Assembly (NCBI GenBank): GCA_050084515.1
Contig: CM114271.1
Coordinates: 32,240,001 to 32,304,000 of the forward strand
Direction of reading: 5' to 3'
From: Blasia pusilla
Taxonomy: Eukaryota; Marchantiophyta; Marchantiopsida; Blasiales
DNA length: 64,000 nt
A model generated the notes under the pieces. It was given only the letters and a program-made list of their open reading frames with translations. It did not search any database and was not told where the DNA came from. A program made the translations under genes and the position numbers. Positions within the stretch are counted from its first letter, which is position 1. The number at the start of each line of letters is the position of its first letter. Shown here piece by piece: positions 11,646-23,260 of the stretch.

Positions 11646-12679
11646 CATGAGAGAAATCGATGCATAGATATTTGTAACTCTTCACTTTGTAAAAGAACGA
11701 GAGCCTTTGTAAAAGAACGAGAACCTTTGTAAAAGAACGAGAACTTGGATCTACTACCCACTATAATGACTTTAGACTTCTCCATATTAATCTCCATCTG
11801 ATTCTGGGTACAAAACCTTGCCAAAGTGTCGAGGTGCTTTTGTAAACTAATGCCATCATGTGCTAGTAATATGATATCATCTGCATACAATAGAGCTTTG
11901 ATGACAAAGTCCCCAAGCTTGACCCCTTCACTATCACATTCCTCCAACCACTTTTCGATATCATCTATGAAAACTCCAAAAAGTGTAGGGGACAGAGGGC
12001 AACCTTGAATGCCTCCAATGGTGCTCAAGATCTCTTGATTTTGTGAACCTTTGATCTTGGCCCGAACGGAATGGTATAACGTGGCCACGGCTGCTAGGAG
12101 ATTTTGTGGAACTCCAATGGCTTGCAGCCTTTCCCATAAGAGCTTGCGAGGTACAATATCAAAAGCTTTCTTGAAATCGATGAAGCCGCAAAACAAAGCT
12201 TTTCCATTGCCCTTAGATTTCTCCCATAAAACACGCAAGGCCAAGATATGGTCGATGGTGTTGTATGTTGGACGAAAACCAGCTTGGACCCGTGCTCTCT
12301 TTTGGAAAGACTCGTCCATGTGCTCAACCGACTCCACCAATTTCCCAAACAACTTGGCAAAAATACTACCCACCATGATAGTGCGATAGTTTGTTACCAA
12401 GTCCTTCCTTCCTGATTTGTGAATAGGGACAATCTCCGTAGCGACCAGGTTGAAGGAAAACCATAGATAGCAAAGATCACCCAATAATTTGGTGAGGATC
12501 GGTCCAATACAATCTCCTCCCCACTTGAAAAGTTCAATAGAAAGACCATCCAAATCCTCACATTTACCATTCGCCAATCTTCTTAGGTGAGTCATCACCT
12601 CTCCTCCGGAGAATAAGCCGGGTATTCCTTCACAATGTGGCATAGGCGTAGCATCGGGAAGAAATAGAGCTTTTCGCAA
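11645..12679 (-). pseudogene. LINE-1 ORF2 reverse transcriptase domain
   Basis: A 344-codon open frame covering the RT core: NYRTIMVGSIFAKLFGKLVE, QAGFRPTYNTIDHI, FIDFKKAFDIVP (first Asp), IQGCPLSPTLFGVFIDDIE and the YADDIILL catalytic box. It is nearly identical to LINE-2 over this span, so the two copies are close relatives. The frame ends at 11,645 because the 20-bp triplication shifts the reading frame before the C-terminal domain. The product would copy LINE RNA at a nicked target. Confidence 0.92.
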
Positions 12680-13350
12680 AAGATATCAAAGACTTGGGAT
12701 CAAGAATAGGTTTTGAGACCGTACTACTAACCGTCGCCAAAATGATTTGGGGTCCTCATGCAGCTCCTTGTCAAGGACTCTTGTTTTCGCAAGAAAGCTC
12801 GTTTCTTAGATTTCACCAAGTATTTGTAAAGGCTCGTCATAATAAGCCGACTTGGGATATCCAAAGATTTATCCGCTCGTGCCCTTGCTTGCTTGCATTT
12901 AGAGTCAAACCACCCATTACAAGCAAGGCTCTAGCACTTCTATCCCGGTGGCGCAAAAAAGAACTTAGATGCACTATTTTTGAGCAATTAGTTAGTTGCA
13001 TACTTGCCGTGTTTGGATTAGGGCTCCATACAATGCGAGTCAAGTGTTCTTGTAAATGTAGCATATAAAGATCTTTTTTACAGGATCTAAGCGAAACTTG
13101 GGAGAAGCTAAAATAGATTGACATGTCGAGAGAGGAATTTCCTTTGTGTGAGAGAGTAAACAAGAGAGGTGCATGATCCGATTCAGTGAGGTTCTAGAAT
13201 ATCAAATGTAGAGATAAAAGAGCTATCGTGGTGAGGACAAAAGATAATCGATGGTGCTAAGCGCCAGAGAGGAGAAACACGTATTGGAGTGAGAGTTGGG
13301 AAAATGAGAGGTTCCATTAAGAACTTTCAAATTACAAGTGGCTCCAAAGG

Positions 13351-13543
13351 TTAAAAATACTCTGTCAAAGGATTTGTAGAAAGATCTGAAGAGATTCTAG
13401 ACCATAAACCATCCTCATATTCTTCGAGAAGAGGAGAAATCAAGGAATCACTGAATTGGGTAAATTGAGCAGTACGTGTGCGAGCATTGAAATCTCCAAC
13501 TAGAAAGACTTCACCTTTGCTTTGATATTTGAGAACATCCCCA
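13351..13543 (-). pseudogene. LINE-1 endonuclease fragment
   Basis: Minus-strand GDVLKYQSKGEVFLVGDFNA contains the GDFN motif of AP-type LINE endonucleases. Only the C-terminal third is present because the copy is truncated here. The region from 12,680 to 13,350 between this and the RT is colinear with LINE-2 but frameshifted. Confidence 0.8.
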
Positions 13544-14149
13544 CATATCAAACATATGCACTTGTTATAAAAATTATATTGGATGTGACTTAAAGTAGCA
13601 TAAATTAATAAATGTTATAATGTGCATGAGCTATTCATATTCCATATTTAATCCTCAAAAAAATTATAAAAGATTTATATGTACATAAGATGTAAATTTG
13701 TAAGTAAAAGATATTAAGTTTGAATGGATTTTTATATTTCCATAGCTTACTTCCATATCAAAAAGATGTATTTTAGTTTTCGACATATGAAAATAACTTA
13801 CATGAAATCAATGTCTATTTTCTATTACAACTTAATATGTAACATGCATAACAATGATAACTATTCCCTAACAAAATAAATAGTTAATATGCATGGAAAG
13901 AGTAAAGTCATACTATGTGGATTTGGTGAATTTTTTATACCAATTTGAGATCGAAGTTAGCACTTTATATTTTGCTACTAAATTGACATAAAAATTTCAC
14001 TTCTCAACTTTTGTGATGAATGTCTTAATTTTTTCAAGTCATCCAATGTATAATAATTTGGTAGGAAAATATTTTCCAACAAGTGTATATTATGTACTTA
14101 TTTTACTATTGATTTCGTTCCAAATGAGGGAATGAGTTATATCTATCCA
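13544..14149. other. AT-rich stretch, nothing recognised
   Basis: Very AT-rich with stops in all frames. No motif seen. It separates LINE-1 from the Helitron remnant. Confidence 0.5.
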
Positions 14150-14513
14150 ACATAATTCTCGAATGTATGTTTACTTTCTAGACTGCCTCCAAATCGTTTG
14201 TGTTTGAAGATTGATGCACAAACTATGCTTTTACGGAACATGAAAAGTTCCAAAGGACATGTGAATAACACTCAATTTGATCATTAGTGGATTCACGCAA
14301 CATAATATTGACGATGAAATAAGTACGGGGAAGAACATTGGGGATCGAGTTTTTGTTCTGTGTATCCCATTGATTAGGTCCGATACAGGTTTGCCTTTTG
14401 CTTTACATAGATTTAAGTTTTATTTCGGTCGAACTTTTGCCATGACTCTTAATAAGTCACAAGGTCAAATTTTGCGAAAGGTTGAAATTTTCTTTGCTTG
14501 TATTTTACCATGA
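14150..14513 (+). pseudogene. Helitron PIF1-type helicase C-terminal remnant
   Basis: The readable frames carry LPPNRL...MLLRNM, then IGDRVFVLCIPLIRSDTGLP and FAMTLNKSQGQ. These are the last conserved segments of the PIF1-like helicase of Helitrons (family form MLLRNL, RVFIPRI, LPF, FAMTINKSQGQTL). A stop lies between the two parts just before 14,277. No Rep domain is visible, nor a CTRR hairpin end. It ends 1.3 kb upstream of SERK. A PIF1-like host helicase gene fragment is the alternative, but the segment style is that of Helitrons. Confidence 0.8.
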
Positions 14514-15372
14514 CAAGTTACATGCAGCATTATCGAAGTAGGACAAAAAAGTTAAATTAATATTATGATTGATAGTGATACACATTTGAACGTAAAAGAT
14601 GATTACATTCAAAATATCATGTATAAAAACATATTTGCATAATTTTTTTAAAAAGTTTTTTAATTTTAAAAACATGTTTATCTATCAGCTCCTTACCATT
14701 GAAATTACCCATGCAATTTACCGATACCAATTAGTTTTTTAAAATTGATAGGTGTCATTTCCTAAATTTGTTGACATTTTGAAGATGACGCAATTTAGCA
14801 TTTTACTCGAGTAAGCACCACATGAGTCGAACCTCGACACCCCTAATTTTAGGTGCCGTAACGGGAAGTATGGTCGCCGGGAGGGGCATAATTTCAGGTA
14901 CCGTTGGACGGGAATTGCCATCGCCGGGAGGGGCATGAAGGCGCGGCGAAGGGGGATCCCACGACTCGGTTGGACTCTGGCCAGCGCTGCTCCTTGACCC
15001 AGGGATAGGGGAGGGAAGAACGGAACCGAGAGGGAAGGAGAAGCGTAGCTGTTGTTTGCATCTCGAGGCTGGAAGTGGTGCATAAGTCTGGCTCATCGTA
15101 TGAACTCTTCCGTTCTCTTCTTGTTTCAGGTTGATCTGCGTCGTGCTTTCGTCGGCTCCAGTGCGTTATCTTCTAGAGGTCATCATCGAAAGGGTCATGG
15201 ACAGTGAGTGTCTCTAATCGTATCTGAAAGTTGAGTGGTGAACCGCGGATAGACGTGACTACAGTGAGCTCAGCGTGAAGATTTGGCAGGATCGAATCAA
15301 TTCGTGAAGTATCGTGCCTTCGACCGTCATTTTGCTTCTGCTGCCCTACTGAGTGAGGAGCCGTTGGGCTGA

Positions 15373-15394
15373 TGAGAGAGAGAGAGAGAGAGAA
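15373..15394. repeat. Short (GA)n microsatellite
   Basis: About ten GA units in the SERK upstream region. GA/CT tracts are common in plant core promoters and 5' UTRs. Confidence 0.8.
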
Positions 15395-15553
15395 AGTCGG
15401 CCTGCAAGATGGAATGTGTGAGAACCGAAAGTTTTTAGGTAGAAGTCGAAGAAGTGGAGGATCTGCAGGGTTTGCTTGTGGTGTGGTTGCGTTGCAGGTT
15501 GGGAAGTGGCTAGTATTAGAAAATGTAAGAAGCGTGGTGGATTAAATATATCC

Positions 15554-15555
<2 letters not shown>

Positions 15556-15590
<35 letters not shown>
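15556..15590. repeat. (GA)n microsatellite upstream of SERK
   Basis: About 17 GA units, 190 bases before the proposed SERK start codon, probably in the 5' UTR or core promoter. Confidence 0.85.
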
Positions 15591-15592
<2 letters not shown>

Positions 15593-15782
15593 ATGATATG
15601 AGGAATCGAGAGGAGGCGCAGGTGCTCCTAACCTGGCGCCACTTGACGAGAAGCTGGAGTAGTAGCAAGGTGCAAGTATTAATAGGATTTGGATTGACGT
15701 ATGGTGAAACGAAGCTGTTTCAGTGCTACACAAGGGCTGGTTGATCTACAGGGCGTGTAGGAATCTCTCAAAAGGCTTAGTC

Positions 15783-18700
15783 ATGCAGCATCCTTGGTTC
15801 TGTGATAGAGTGTGGTCGCTTTTGCTTCTGGTGCTGCTACACGGGCCTGTGTCTATTCGAGCTAATAACGAAGGTGCGCTCTTTTCTAGACTTTCCTCAC
15901 CTTTTCAGCCGTCACTGGCATGCATCTGAGTCCAGCTAGCTTTGAATGTGATGCTTTTTAAGCGGTAGTCGACTGGTTTGCTCATGATCAGTTTCAAGTG
16001 CGCGTACTTCCCTTTCAGCTGATAGTGGGGGTGTATGGGAAGTGCTTTTATTCGTGTCTGCCTACTGCTTCCTAGAGAACTGTCTCTTCAGACGCTGTTT
16101 TTTCCAGGCACTTACGTGTCGACCATGAGTTTCTCATCGGAACCCCTGCTTTTTCAATGCTGAAGCCTGAAGGGTGGAACGCATCCGACAGGTCTTTTCC
16201 TACCAAGCAGGCAACTTGTAATCTTAGCAGCTAATTGGTTACATTCCAGAGCCATTTTTTAAAACTCAAATGCTTTGGGATTCAAAGAGCGGGGTAGAAA
16301 GTGGGAGTTCGAAAATGTCGGTCGAGTTGATGAAACCTTCTATTGTCACTGGATGAGTAGTTACAGCGAGGGTATCATCAATCTTCGTATGATCTGGCTT
16401 TGCAATACGCAAGAGGATCTCGAGTGCGCGTTTGGTTTTAGCGGGCAACTTGCGTTTGCTGGAAAGGTCACCAGTGGAGAGTTTAGGATTGGCAGCTTTC
16501 GACGTAGTGCCGCGGACCAGCCGGGCAGCGTAAGAGTTGTTGGCTGGTCAACAATTCCAAAATGGGATCCGTGAAGGTAACCTGGCCTTGTTCGTACAGG
16601 CCAGCAAATGATGATAACAGTTCTTGGAGCCATCAACGATGGGCTTGCCTCCTCTTGACGTTTCTTCGTTAAAACTATGCCGACGTCAGATAGCCGTCGG
16701 GGATCGAAGTGGGACTGGATGAATACTGATCACGAGTGATCCACATTTAGTGGTGGGTAGTGTACTGACCAGACGGGATTGTTCGAAGTGGGTTTAAATG
16801 GCGCAAGAGGTCTAAGGTCTTTTAGAAATGACGAGGAGGCTTTGTCTCTAAGTAGATGGTATGGTGTTTTGTCGTCCAAGGTATATTGGCGAGCCGGATG
16901 TTCGAAGACCCCTTCGCGATTCCTCTTTTGTTAGGAGACGAGGCGATCATTTGCTTTTCTTTAGTCGCTGAAAGGTACCTCAAGGTTGGTGTCTAGGTCT
17001 TCTGGATCGCTCAAACCTAGTGGCAGGATTGTCCCAGTACGGTTTCTTACCCACGGATCTCTAATCGTTTTCTGGTAGCGTAGGCAACGGTCCAGGCTCA
17101 GTGTGCTTATCGTCATTTTCATTGCTCAAAGCAGGATCGTCACCAATTTTGAAACATGTGTAGGCCGGGAAGATCATACCCACCTCTCGTTCATATTGAA
17201 GTCCTTCACTCGTAAGCCAGGAATTGAAGACCTCATCGTAGAAATTAGAACTCTGCAGGAAGGCTGTTCCCACCATGATAAGTAGCCTAATCACTTTCAT
17301 ATGGATTCACTCACGCGTGTTCTTCAAGGGGGAGCTGATGAGAAAACTATGAAACCTATACCTCAAAATCGGTGGTATATGATGTTCTGAAATACTGTGA
17401 AGAAGGTTGTTAATCTGGTCTAACCTACCGTGAAGCCATTGGCTAGTTTCAATTACCCAGGCCATGATGTTGTCTAAGCTTGTAGTGGGGTTAACGTCTT
17501 GTTTGCCCTTGGTAAGGTGGAGGCCGGGAAGGGGACAATCAGCTCCTCGTCAAAGTGAAGCCTTTTAAAAGCACAGAAACGAGGATTCAAATCCTCAATC
17601 CCTTAAAGATCTTAGAAATCTACAGAAAGTTTGTTCCCAAGACATTAGGAAACCGAGCTATTTTTACATGAATTCATCCAAAGGTGTTCTTAAGGGCGAG
17701 ATTATGTTAGCTTCTGTCATTGGTACATTGTTCAACTCCATACTCTCTCCAGTGAGTGAACTTTAATGATTTATGATCTGCAGCAAGTTCACCAGACTAT
17801 CACGTTAGTACCTGCTAACGTATCTATTTTGAATGTATTCAGGCGATGCCCTTCATGCTCTAAGACAAGCTTTAGAGGATCCCAGTCAGGTCCTGCAAAG
17901 TTGGGATCCGTCTCTTGTCAATCCATGCACATGGTTTCATGTCACATGCAACGGAGAGAATTTGGTTGTCCGGGTGTAAGTATTTCCAGAACACTTCAGG
18001 TTGATATAATTAACAGTTCACTTGATCCCCTATTTGGGTTAATCCTAGAGCTTCATCAGCAACTCTTGTGCGTTTTCGTTAGTTTTGTGTCCTTTCTTTT
18101 CATGAACATGTCCATATAAAGTGGCCAGGCCAAACTAATTGGAATGGGAATTTTTTTTCCATGCCTTGCAGGGATTTAGGAAATGCTTTGCTTTCAGGAC
18201 AATTAGTCCCTCAGCTCGGCCAACTTAGGGAACTCCAGTATCTGTAAGTGTAATCCACTTAACTTTTGCAATGGTGTCATAACTTTGACAGAGAAAGGTT
18301 TTCTGTATCTTCGTTTTTTAATCTTCACACAGTATGAAAGCTGTTTTTGTAGTCAGCCATGTAACTTTGACAAATTGATGCTCAGACTTGATAGGTACAT
18401 AGCCTATGGAGAAGAGACAACGTCTTCCTTTAATGATATCTCAGACACGTGTAATTGCAGGGAACTCTACAGCAATAATATATCTGGTAACATTCCCAAG
18501 GAGCTGGGTAATTTAACCAACCTTGTCAGTCTAGATCTGTATCAAAACAAGTTCACGGGTCCGATTCCAGAGGAGCTTGGCAAGCTGCAGATGCTGAGAT
18601 TTCTGTAAGAACACCGGTCCTTGTCTTACATCACCATTGTTATTTTCACTTGAGCTTGGAACTAGTACATCTTAGTTTGGGAGAAGTGGTATGGATTGGC

Positions 18701-21700
18701 TTGACATAACTTACTTTCTCCAGCATAAGTTTTAGAATATTCATGAGGAATCAGACTATGGCATTATGTAGGGCACAACTTAGGACAGTCATTGATTTAT
18801 CCACTGCAAGGCCTGCCCTCATCTTTGGGATTCTTGGCTTATTGGGTGTCTCTTGGTTTCTTCGCGTCTCTGTGCAAGGCGGCTGAACAACAACTCTTTG
18901 GAAAGTGTAATTCCTATGTCACTTACACAAATAAGTGGTCTACAGGTTCTGTAAGTCAGTTCACTCTCGCCACACACTGTTTTAGCTGTTCTAATTGTGG
19001 CTCACAAGGTGGCAATGGGCAGATTCATCATGGCCATGTATGTTTAACTAGATGATGAAGTACTGTGTGGTTCAGGCATGGGTCAGATGTTACAATTCTT
19101 GCAGCAGTTTTGAATTATACTCGTTTTTCACACGTCCATTTTCTTAGTTCCTCCTTGGGTTTATTTTGGTACAGCGATCTTTCTAACAATAACCTGACTG
19201 GTGAAGTTCCAACAAATGGTTCCTTCTCTCTGTTCACTCCTATCAGGTATTGTTGTGCTAAAGTTCTTTTCCTTAATTAGTCCACTGATTGTGTCCCTTC
19301 GGCTGTGAAACAAATGTTAGTTGAAGTCTGATGCTGAAATAGAAATAGAATTGGGAAGACAGCCATACATGAATGCAAGCCTGGTTCTCACAGGCTGAGA
19401 TGTGAATGGAATGCAGAGGAGGCTTTGTCTTGCTTTGGACCAGTGTCAAATCCAGAAATCAAGTTTTTTCTCTTGCTAGTCTGAGCACTAAACAGTTTTT
19501 AGTCAACCAAAGTATATATGGAATGCCATGTGTCACAAATAAACATGTCAGCTAGGATTGAAGTCAATACCAAATTAACTGGGGTAGACTAGAAGTTTGG
19601 TAGATTCGGAGATTGTCAGGAAAGTAATCTATATCTTTCGGCCTTGTGACTATTTACTGAAGGATGGTCAATTTCTCTGTGTACAGTTTCAATGGAAATC
19701 CTGATCTCTGTGGACCAGCTGTTGGAAAGGCATGTGTTGGTGGACCTCCTTTAACTCCGCCTCCTCCTGTTCAGCCACCTCCTACACAACCCAGTCCTAG
19801 TAAGTCACAATAAGGTTCTTTTGATTGACTTCACTAGCCCAAGAATATCGTTATTTTACTTGACTGTGATGAATTATGTCCTAAACATCTCTATTTAGTA
19901 TCAAACTCGTAAAAGTCTTGCTCTGAGAATTTTTGGTGTTACCTCTCTACTCGCAGATCCAACCCCTTCATCACAAACTGGTGCCATCGCTGGTGGGGTT
20001 GCAGCTGGTGCTGCTCTTCTGTTTGCTGCTCCAGCCATTGGCTTTGCATGGTGGAGGCGCCGCAGGCCTCAGGAAGCCTTTTTTGATGTCCCAGGTAAGG
20101 AAAATGGAGTTCGCTCTAAATGGTTGAGCCTCTTTGATACTTTGTGGTGCAGGATTTGAGTTTGTCTAACATCTGTAATAACCCTCATGTTTAAATATTG
20201 ACCAACAGCTGAAGAAGATCCAGAAGTGCATTTGGGACAGCTCAAGAGATTCTCATTAAGGGAATTGCAAGTGGCCACTGATAACTTCAACAACAAGAAT
20301 ATCCTTGGGAGGGGTGGGTTTGGTAAGGTGTACAAGGGCCGGCTGGCAGATGGGTCCTTGGTAGCTGTGAAGCGCCTCAAGGAGGAGCGCAGTCCAGGTG
20401 GTGAACTTCAGTTTCAGACAGAGGTGGAGATGATCAGTATGGCTGTGCATCGGAATCTGCTTCGCTTGCGCGGCTTCTGTATGACTCCAACAGAACGCTT
20501 GCTTGTATATCCGTATATGCCAAATGGCAGCGTTGCCTCCCGCCTGAGAGGTGTGCTCCATAGTTCATTTTTTTGTGTTATATTTTATTGCAAATTATAG
20601 CCATCTATGAAATTTTATTGTAAATTCCTTTGGTTTAACCTTCTTCATCAGATGATGTTTTGAACCCAATGCTGGTGAGCTTTGTATTTATAAATAAATG
20701 GATAACTGCTCTCCTTGTGTTGATGTGATACTGATTCATCACATGGTGTTTAGATGGTCGAGAATTATATTGTTTTATTGCTTACAATTTGGTTAAGTGT
20801 GGACTCAGTACTGTTGTTCTATGTTGTACAGAGAGGAGGGATGAAGATGCACCACTGGACTGGCCAACTCGAAAGCGAATTTCGTTAGGATCAGCTCGGG
20901 GTTTGTCTTATCTACATGATCATTGTGATCCAAAAATTATTCATCGTGATGTGAAGGCTGCCAATATTTTACTGGATGAGGAATTTGAAGCAGTAGTTGG
21001 TGACTTTGGCCTGGCGAAGCTCATGGACTACAAGGACACTCATGTGACAACTGCAGTCCGTGGGACAATTGGTCATATTGCTCCCGAGTACTTGTCCACT
21101 GGCAAGTCTTCAGAGAAGACTGATGTTTTTGGTTTTGGAATCATGCTTTTGGAGTTGATTACAGGGCAGCGTGCATTTGACTTGGCTCGGCTTGCCAACG
21201 ATGATGATGTGATGCTTCTTGACTGGGTGAGGCCCCACTCCGGGAATCTTAAGATTATTGACCATTCTGCAGTATGTAGGATGTTGTCCTGATTTTTTTC
21301 CCTAGTTACTTCTAATCTGGTTTGTTTTTAGCTAGTTTTGGTTCACTGGTTTTGGGCGAAGCAAAGAACTGTTAGGAGTAGAGGATTTACTGATGTTTTC
21401 CATATGTTTTGGCTCTCAGGTAAAAGGTTTGCTCCGGGAAAGGAAAGTAGAATTTTTGGTTGATCCCGATTTGCAAAAGTACGACGCCATAGAAGTGGAG
21501 CAGCTTATTCAAGTAGCTTTGTTATGTACTCAAAGCTCACCAATGGACCGACCAAAGATGGCAGAAGTGGTGCGCATGCTCTCAGGTGATGGCCTGGCAG
21601 AACGCTGGGAAGAATGGCAGAAGGTGGAGGTGGTGCGGAGTCAAGAAGTTGAACTTGTGCCTCATAGAACATCAGAATGGATTGTGGACTCTACAGACAA

Positions 21701-21734
21701 CCTTCATGCAGTTGAGCTGTCAGGCCCTAGATAG
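15783..21734 (+). CDS. SERK: SERK-type LRR receptor-like kinase, 11 exons, 628 aa
   Basis: Plasma-membrane co-receptor kinase of the somatic embryogenesis receptor kinase family (LRR-RLK II), which in known plants pairs with ligand-binding LRR kinases in brassinosteroid, immune and developmental signalling. Exons read from splice sites: 15783-15873, 17843-17975, 18172-18243, 18461-18604, 18879-18950, 19175-19246, 19687-19799, 19957-20094, 20209-20550, 20832-21226, 21420-21734; the sum is 1,887 nt, in frame. Exons 3-6 are 72 or 144 nt, one LRR per 72 nt. In order: signal peptide ([14 protein letters not shown]), [10 protein letters not shown] cap, [10 protein letters not shown], about five LRRs, Ser-Pro-Pro segment ([13 protein letters not shown]), TM helix ([18 protein letters not shown]) and kinase. 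The kinase has [34 protein letters not shown] and [15 protein letters not shown]; the tail is HAVELSGPR. All catalytic residues are present. ATG choice rests on the signal peptide. FGFG replaces the usual FGYG. Confidence 0.96.
15874..17842 (+). other. SERK intron 1 (1,969 bp)
   Basis: Bounded by AAG/gtgcgc and attcag/GCGATG. It interrupts the codon between the signal peptide and the DALH segment, the usual position of SERK intron 1. The open frames inside (16,266-17,300) have no recognisable motif. A diverged direct repeat of about 190 bp is seen at 17,160-17,345 and 17,519-17,710. Confidence 0.85.
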
Positions 21735-22960
21735 TATTGGTACACTCTTTTGCATTTCTTTGGAATTTATAACCTTATAAATTTTACCTGTAACTTCGAA
21801 CTGCAGCTTGTTAAACGTACTTTGCTCCTATTGCCCTTCTTGCTTTTAGTATCTCACTAATGCAACAAAAGGTTGCCTTATACCAGTAATATTATTTGGC
21901 AAATTTTGAAGAGACACAAAACCGCCACTTACTGGTAGGTTGATGTATCCTACTTGTAGTTACCTCACTGTTTCCACTCAGGAGCATCCTAGTCTACCAT
22001 GGTTGGAGGGAAAGAGCAAGATGGAGGCAGGAGAAAGGACAGATCCCTAACACAGGAGGACTCAGGGATTGGCAAATTGTTTTTGCCTGCTTCGGAGTAC
22101 GTGATTTATTTTCCTTTCAAAACAAGTTTTAGTACACTGTGGGAGAGCCACCAATTGAAAGATGAGGTCGGCTGCTCTGTGAATAGGATTTGCCCCCTAT
22201 ACAGTGCTTTTTAGCAAGGCTCCAAACTCAGTTTGCGCTGAATGCAAAAAGGGCCATTGTATGACTAACCAAATTACATTAGACATGGGTGTGGGCCCTG
22301 ATTACCACCTGATCCTCCAGTCTCATTGGCACAGGGAGAAGGGGCAGGCAAAGCCCTTCTATTGAATGAAATGTTCTGTCGGTATGGTATCATTCCTTTC
22401 ACTTCGAGTGTTTGTTGATAATTCTTCACTTCGAGTGTGTGTTGATGATTGTAGTTTGTCCCAACACATGACCTCAAGTTCTGGTGGGAGGTTTTGACAT
22501 GCCAATGGCAGACACTCAAATGTTAATCAGGTGTGTCCATTGTTTGATAATCTTCCCTGGACATGTCTCCGCGCATGGTTCCACTAGCGGATGCGTACTG
22601 GGGTGCATCTGCCCCCTGTTTGAGCCATCGATCTTGTCCTGATATGGGTACCGACTGGTGGGCTCTTCGTACAATTTGGTACATGGTATGGGGCAAAGAT
22701 GGCTTCAAGTCAGGACTTCCTGCGCATGTCATGCTACTTGCCCTTTTAGACAAAAAGCGCTTTATTAATTCAATTTAAGGAGGTTAGCTATTTCCGCGTT
22801 TGGTTTATGAAGCAAGGAACTGAAGGAAATGTGATACCCGCATGGGATGGTGCGAAAGAGGGAAATGGTATGATGCATGTGGTGTGTAATACAATTCCTG
22901 GCAGTCTGATTGTATGAACGCTTTATATAGAATCCTGGGGTAACCAATCCTGGTGAGTGG
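21735..22960 (+). other. SERK 3' flank
   Basis: Contains the presumed 3' UTR and intergenic DNA. A 27-bp near-perfect tandem duplication (cttcacttcgagtg type) lies at about 22,397-22,450. The open frames at 22,274-22,778 show no motif. I cannot place the poly(A) site. Confidence 0.45.
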
Positions 22961-23039
22961 TTAAGTTTAGAATATGCCAGAACTTGTTTGTGCTAACTTT
23001 GATTGCAGTCGCATGTTGTATGTCATGTGAATCACTTTT

Positions 23040-23260
23040 ATCCTCGGGTTGAAGTAGGTGGGAATGTTATTCGCATTGATGGAGTGTAAGATCTCTGGAT
23101 GCCACAATGTGCGAGCGTGGAAAGGTGATTGCCTTTCGTTTAGAGGTAGTTGAGGAGGTGGTGGGCTTGCCCTTGGAGTAGGTGTTCGAGGTGGCCCCAT
23201 TGAGTCACGGCCTGTCGCGGCGACGAAGTTGGTAGATATGTCATGTCACCTAGACACTCT
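23040..23260 (+). pseudogene. MT-gypsy copy C, pre-protease segment
   Basis: The sequence gaggtagttgaggaggtggt through gttggtagatatg is colinear with the pre-protease region of copy A (minus strand, 3,020-3,160) and copy B (33,640-33,740). It carries the same VVEEVV and VDM reading and is decayed. Confidence 0.7.

Larger units (their letters stand above)
10618..13543 (-). mobile_element. LINE-1: 5'-truncated L1-type LINE
   Basis: A minus-strand copy of the same LINE family as LINE-2 and LINE-3. The 3' end (left) has the GGTAAAT heptamer tail and a hairpin. The 5' end breaks off inside the endonuclease domain at about 13,543, where similarity to LINE-2 and LINE-3 stops at catcccca. It keeps the end of the endonuclease (GDFNART), the RT and the C-terminal zinc finger. 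5' truncation is typical of target-primed reverse transcription. Confidence 0.9.
14514..15782. other. Upstream region of SERK (promoter/5' UTR not resolved)
   Basis: AT-rich to about 14,800, then a GC-rich block (14,820-15,120), then GA-rich DNA. The minus-strand open frames at 14,739-15,096 have no recognisable motif. Two imperfect copies of a segment ending cgccgggaggggcat lie at about 14,852-14,938. A tttcag/gttgatctgcg junction near 15,126 could be a 5' UTR intron acceptor, but there is no proof. The transcription start of SERK should be in here. Confidence 0.4.

Noticed and set aside
14739-15096. Minus-strand open frames upstream of SERK as a gene
   Set aside because: Low-complexity, Pro/Ser-rich reading with no known domain, overlapping in two frames in a GC-rich block; most likely promoter or 5' UTR DNA.
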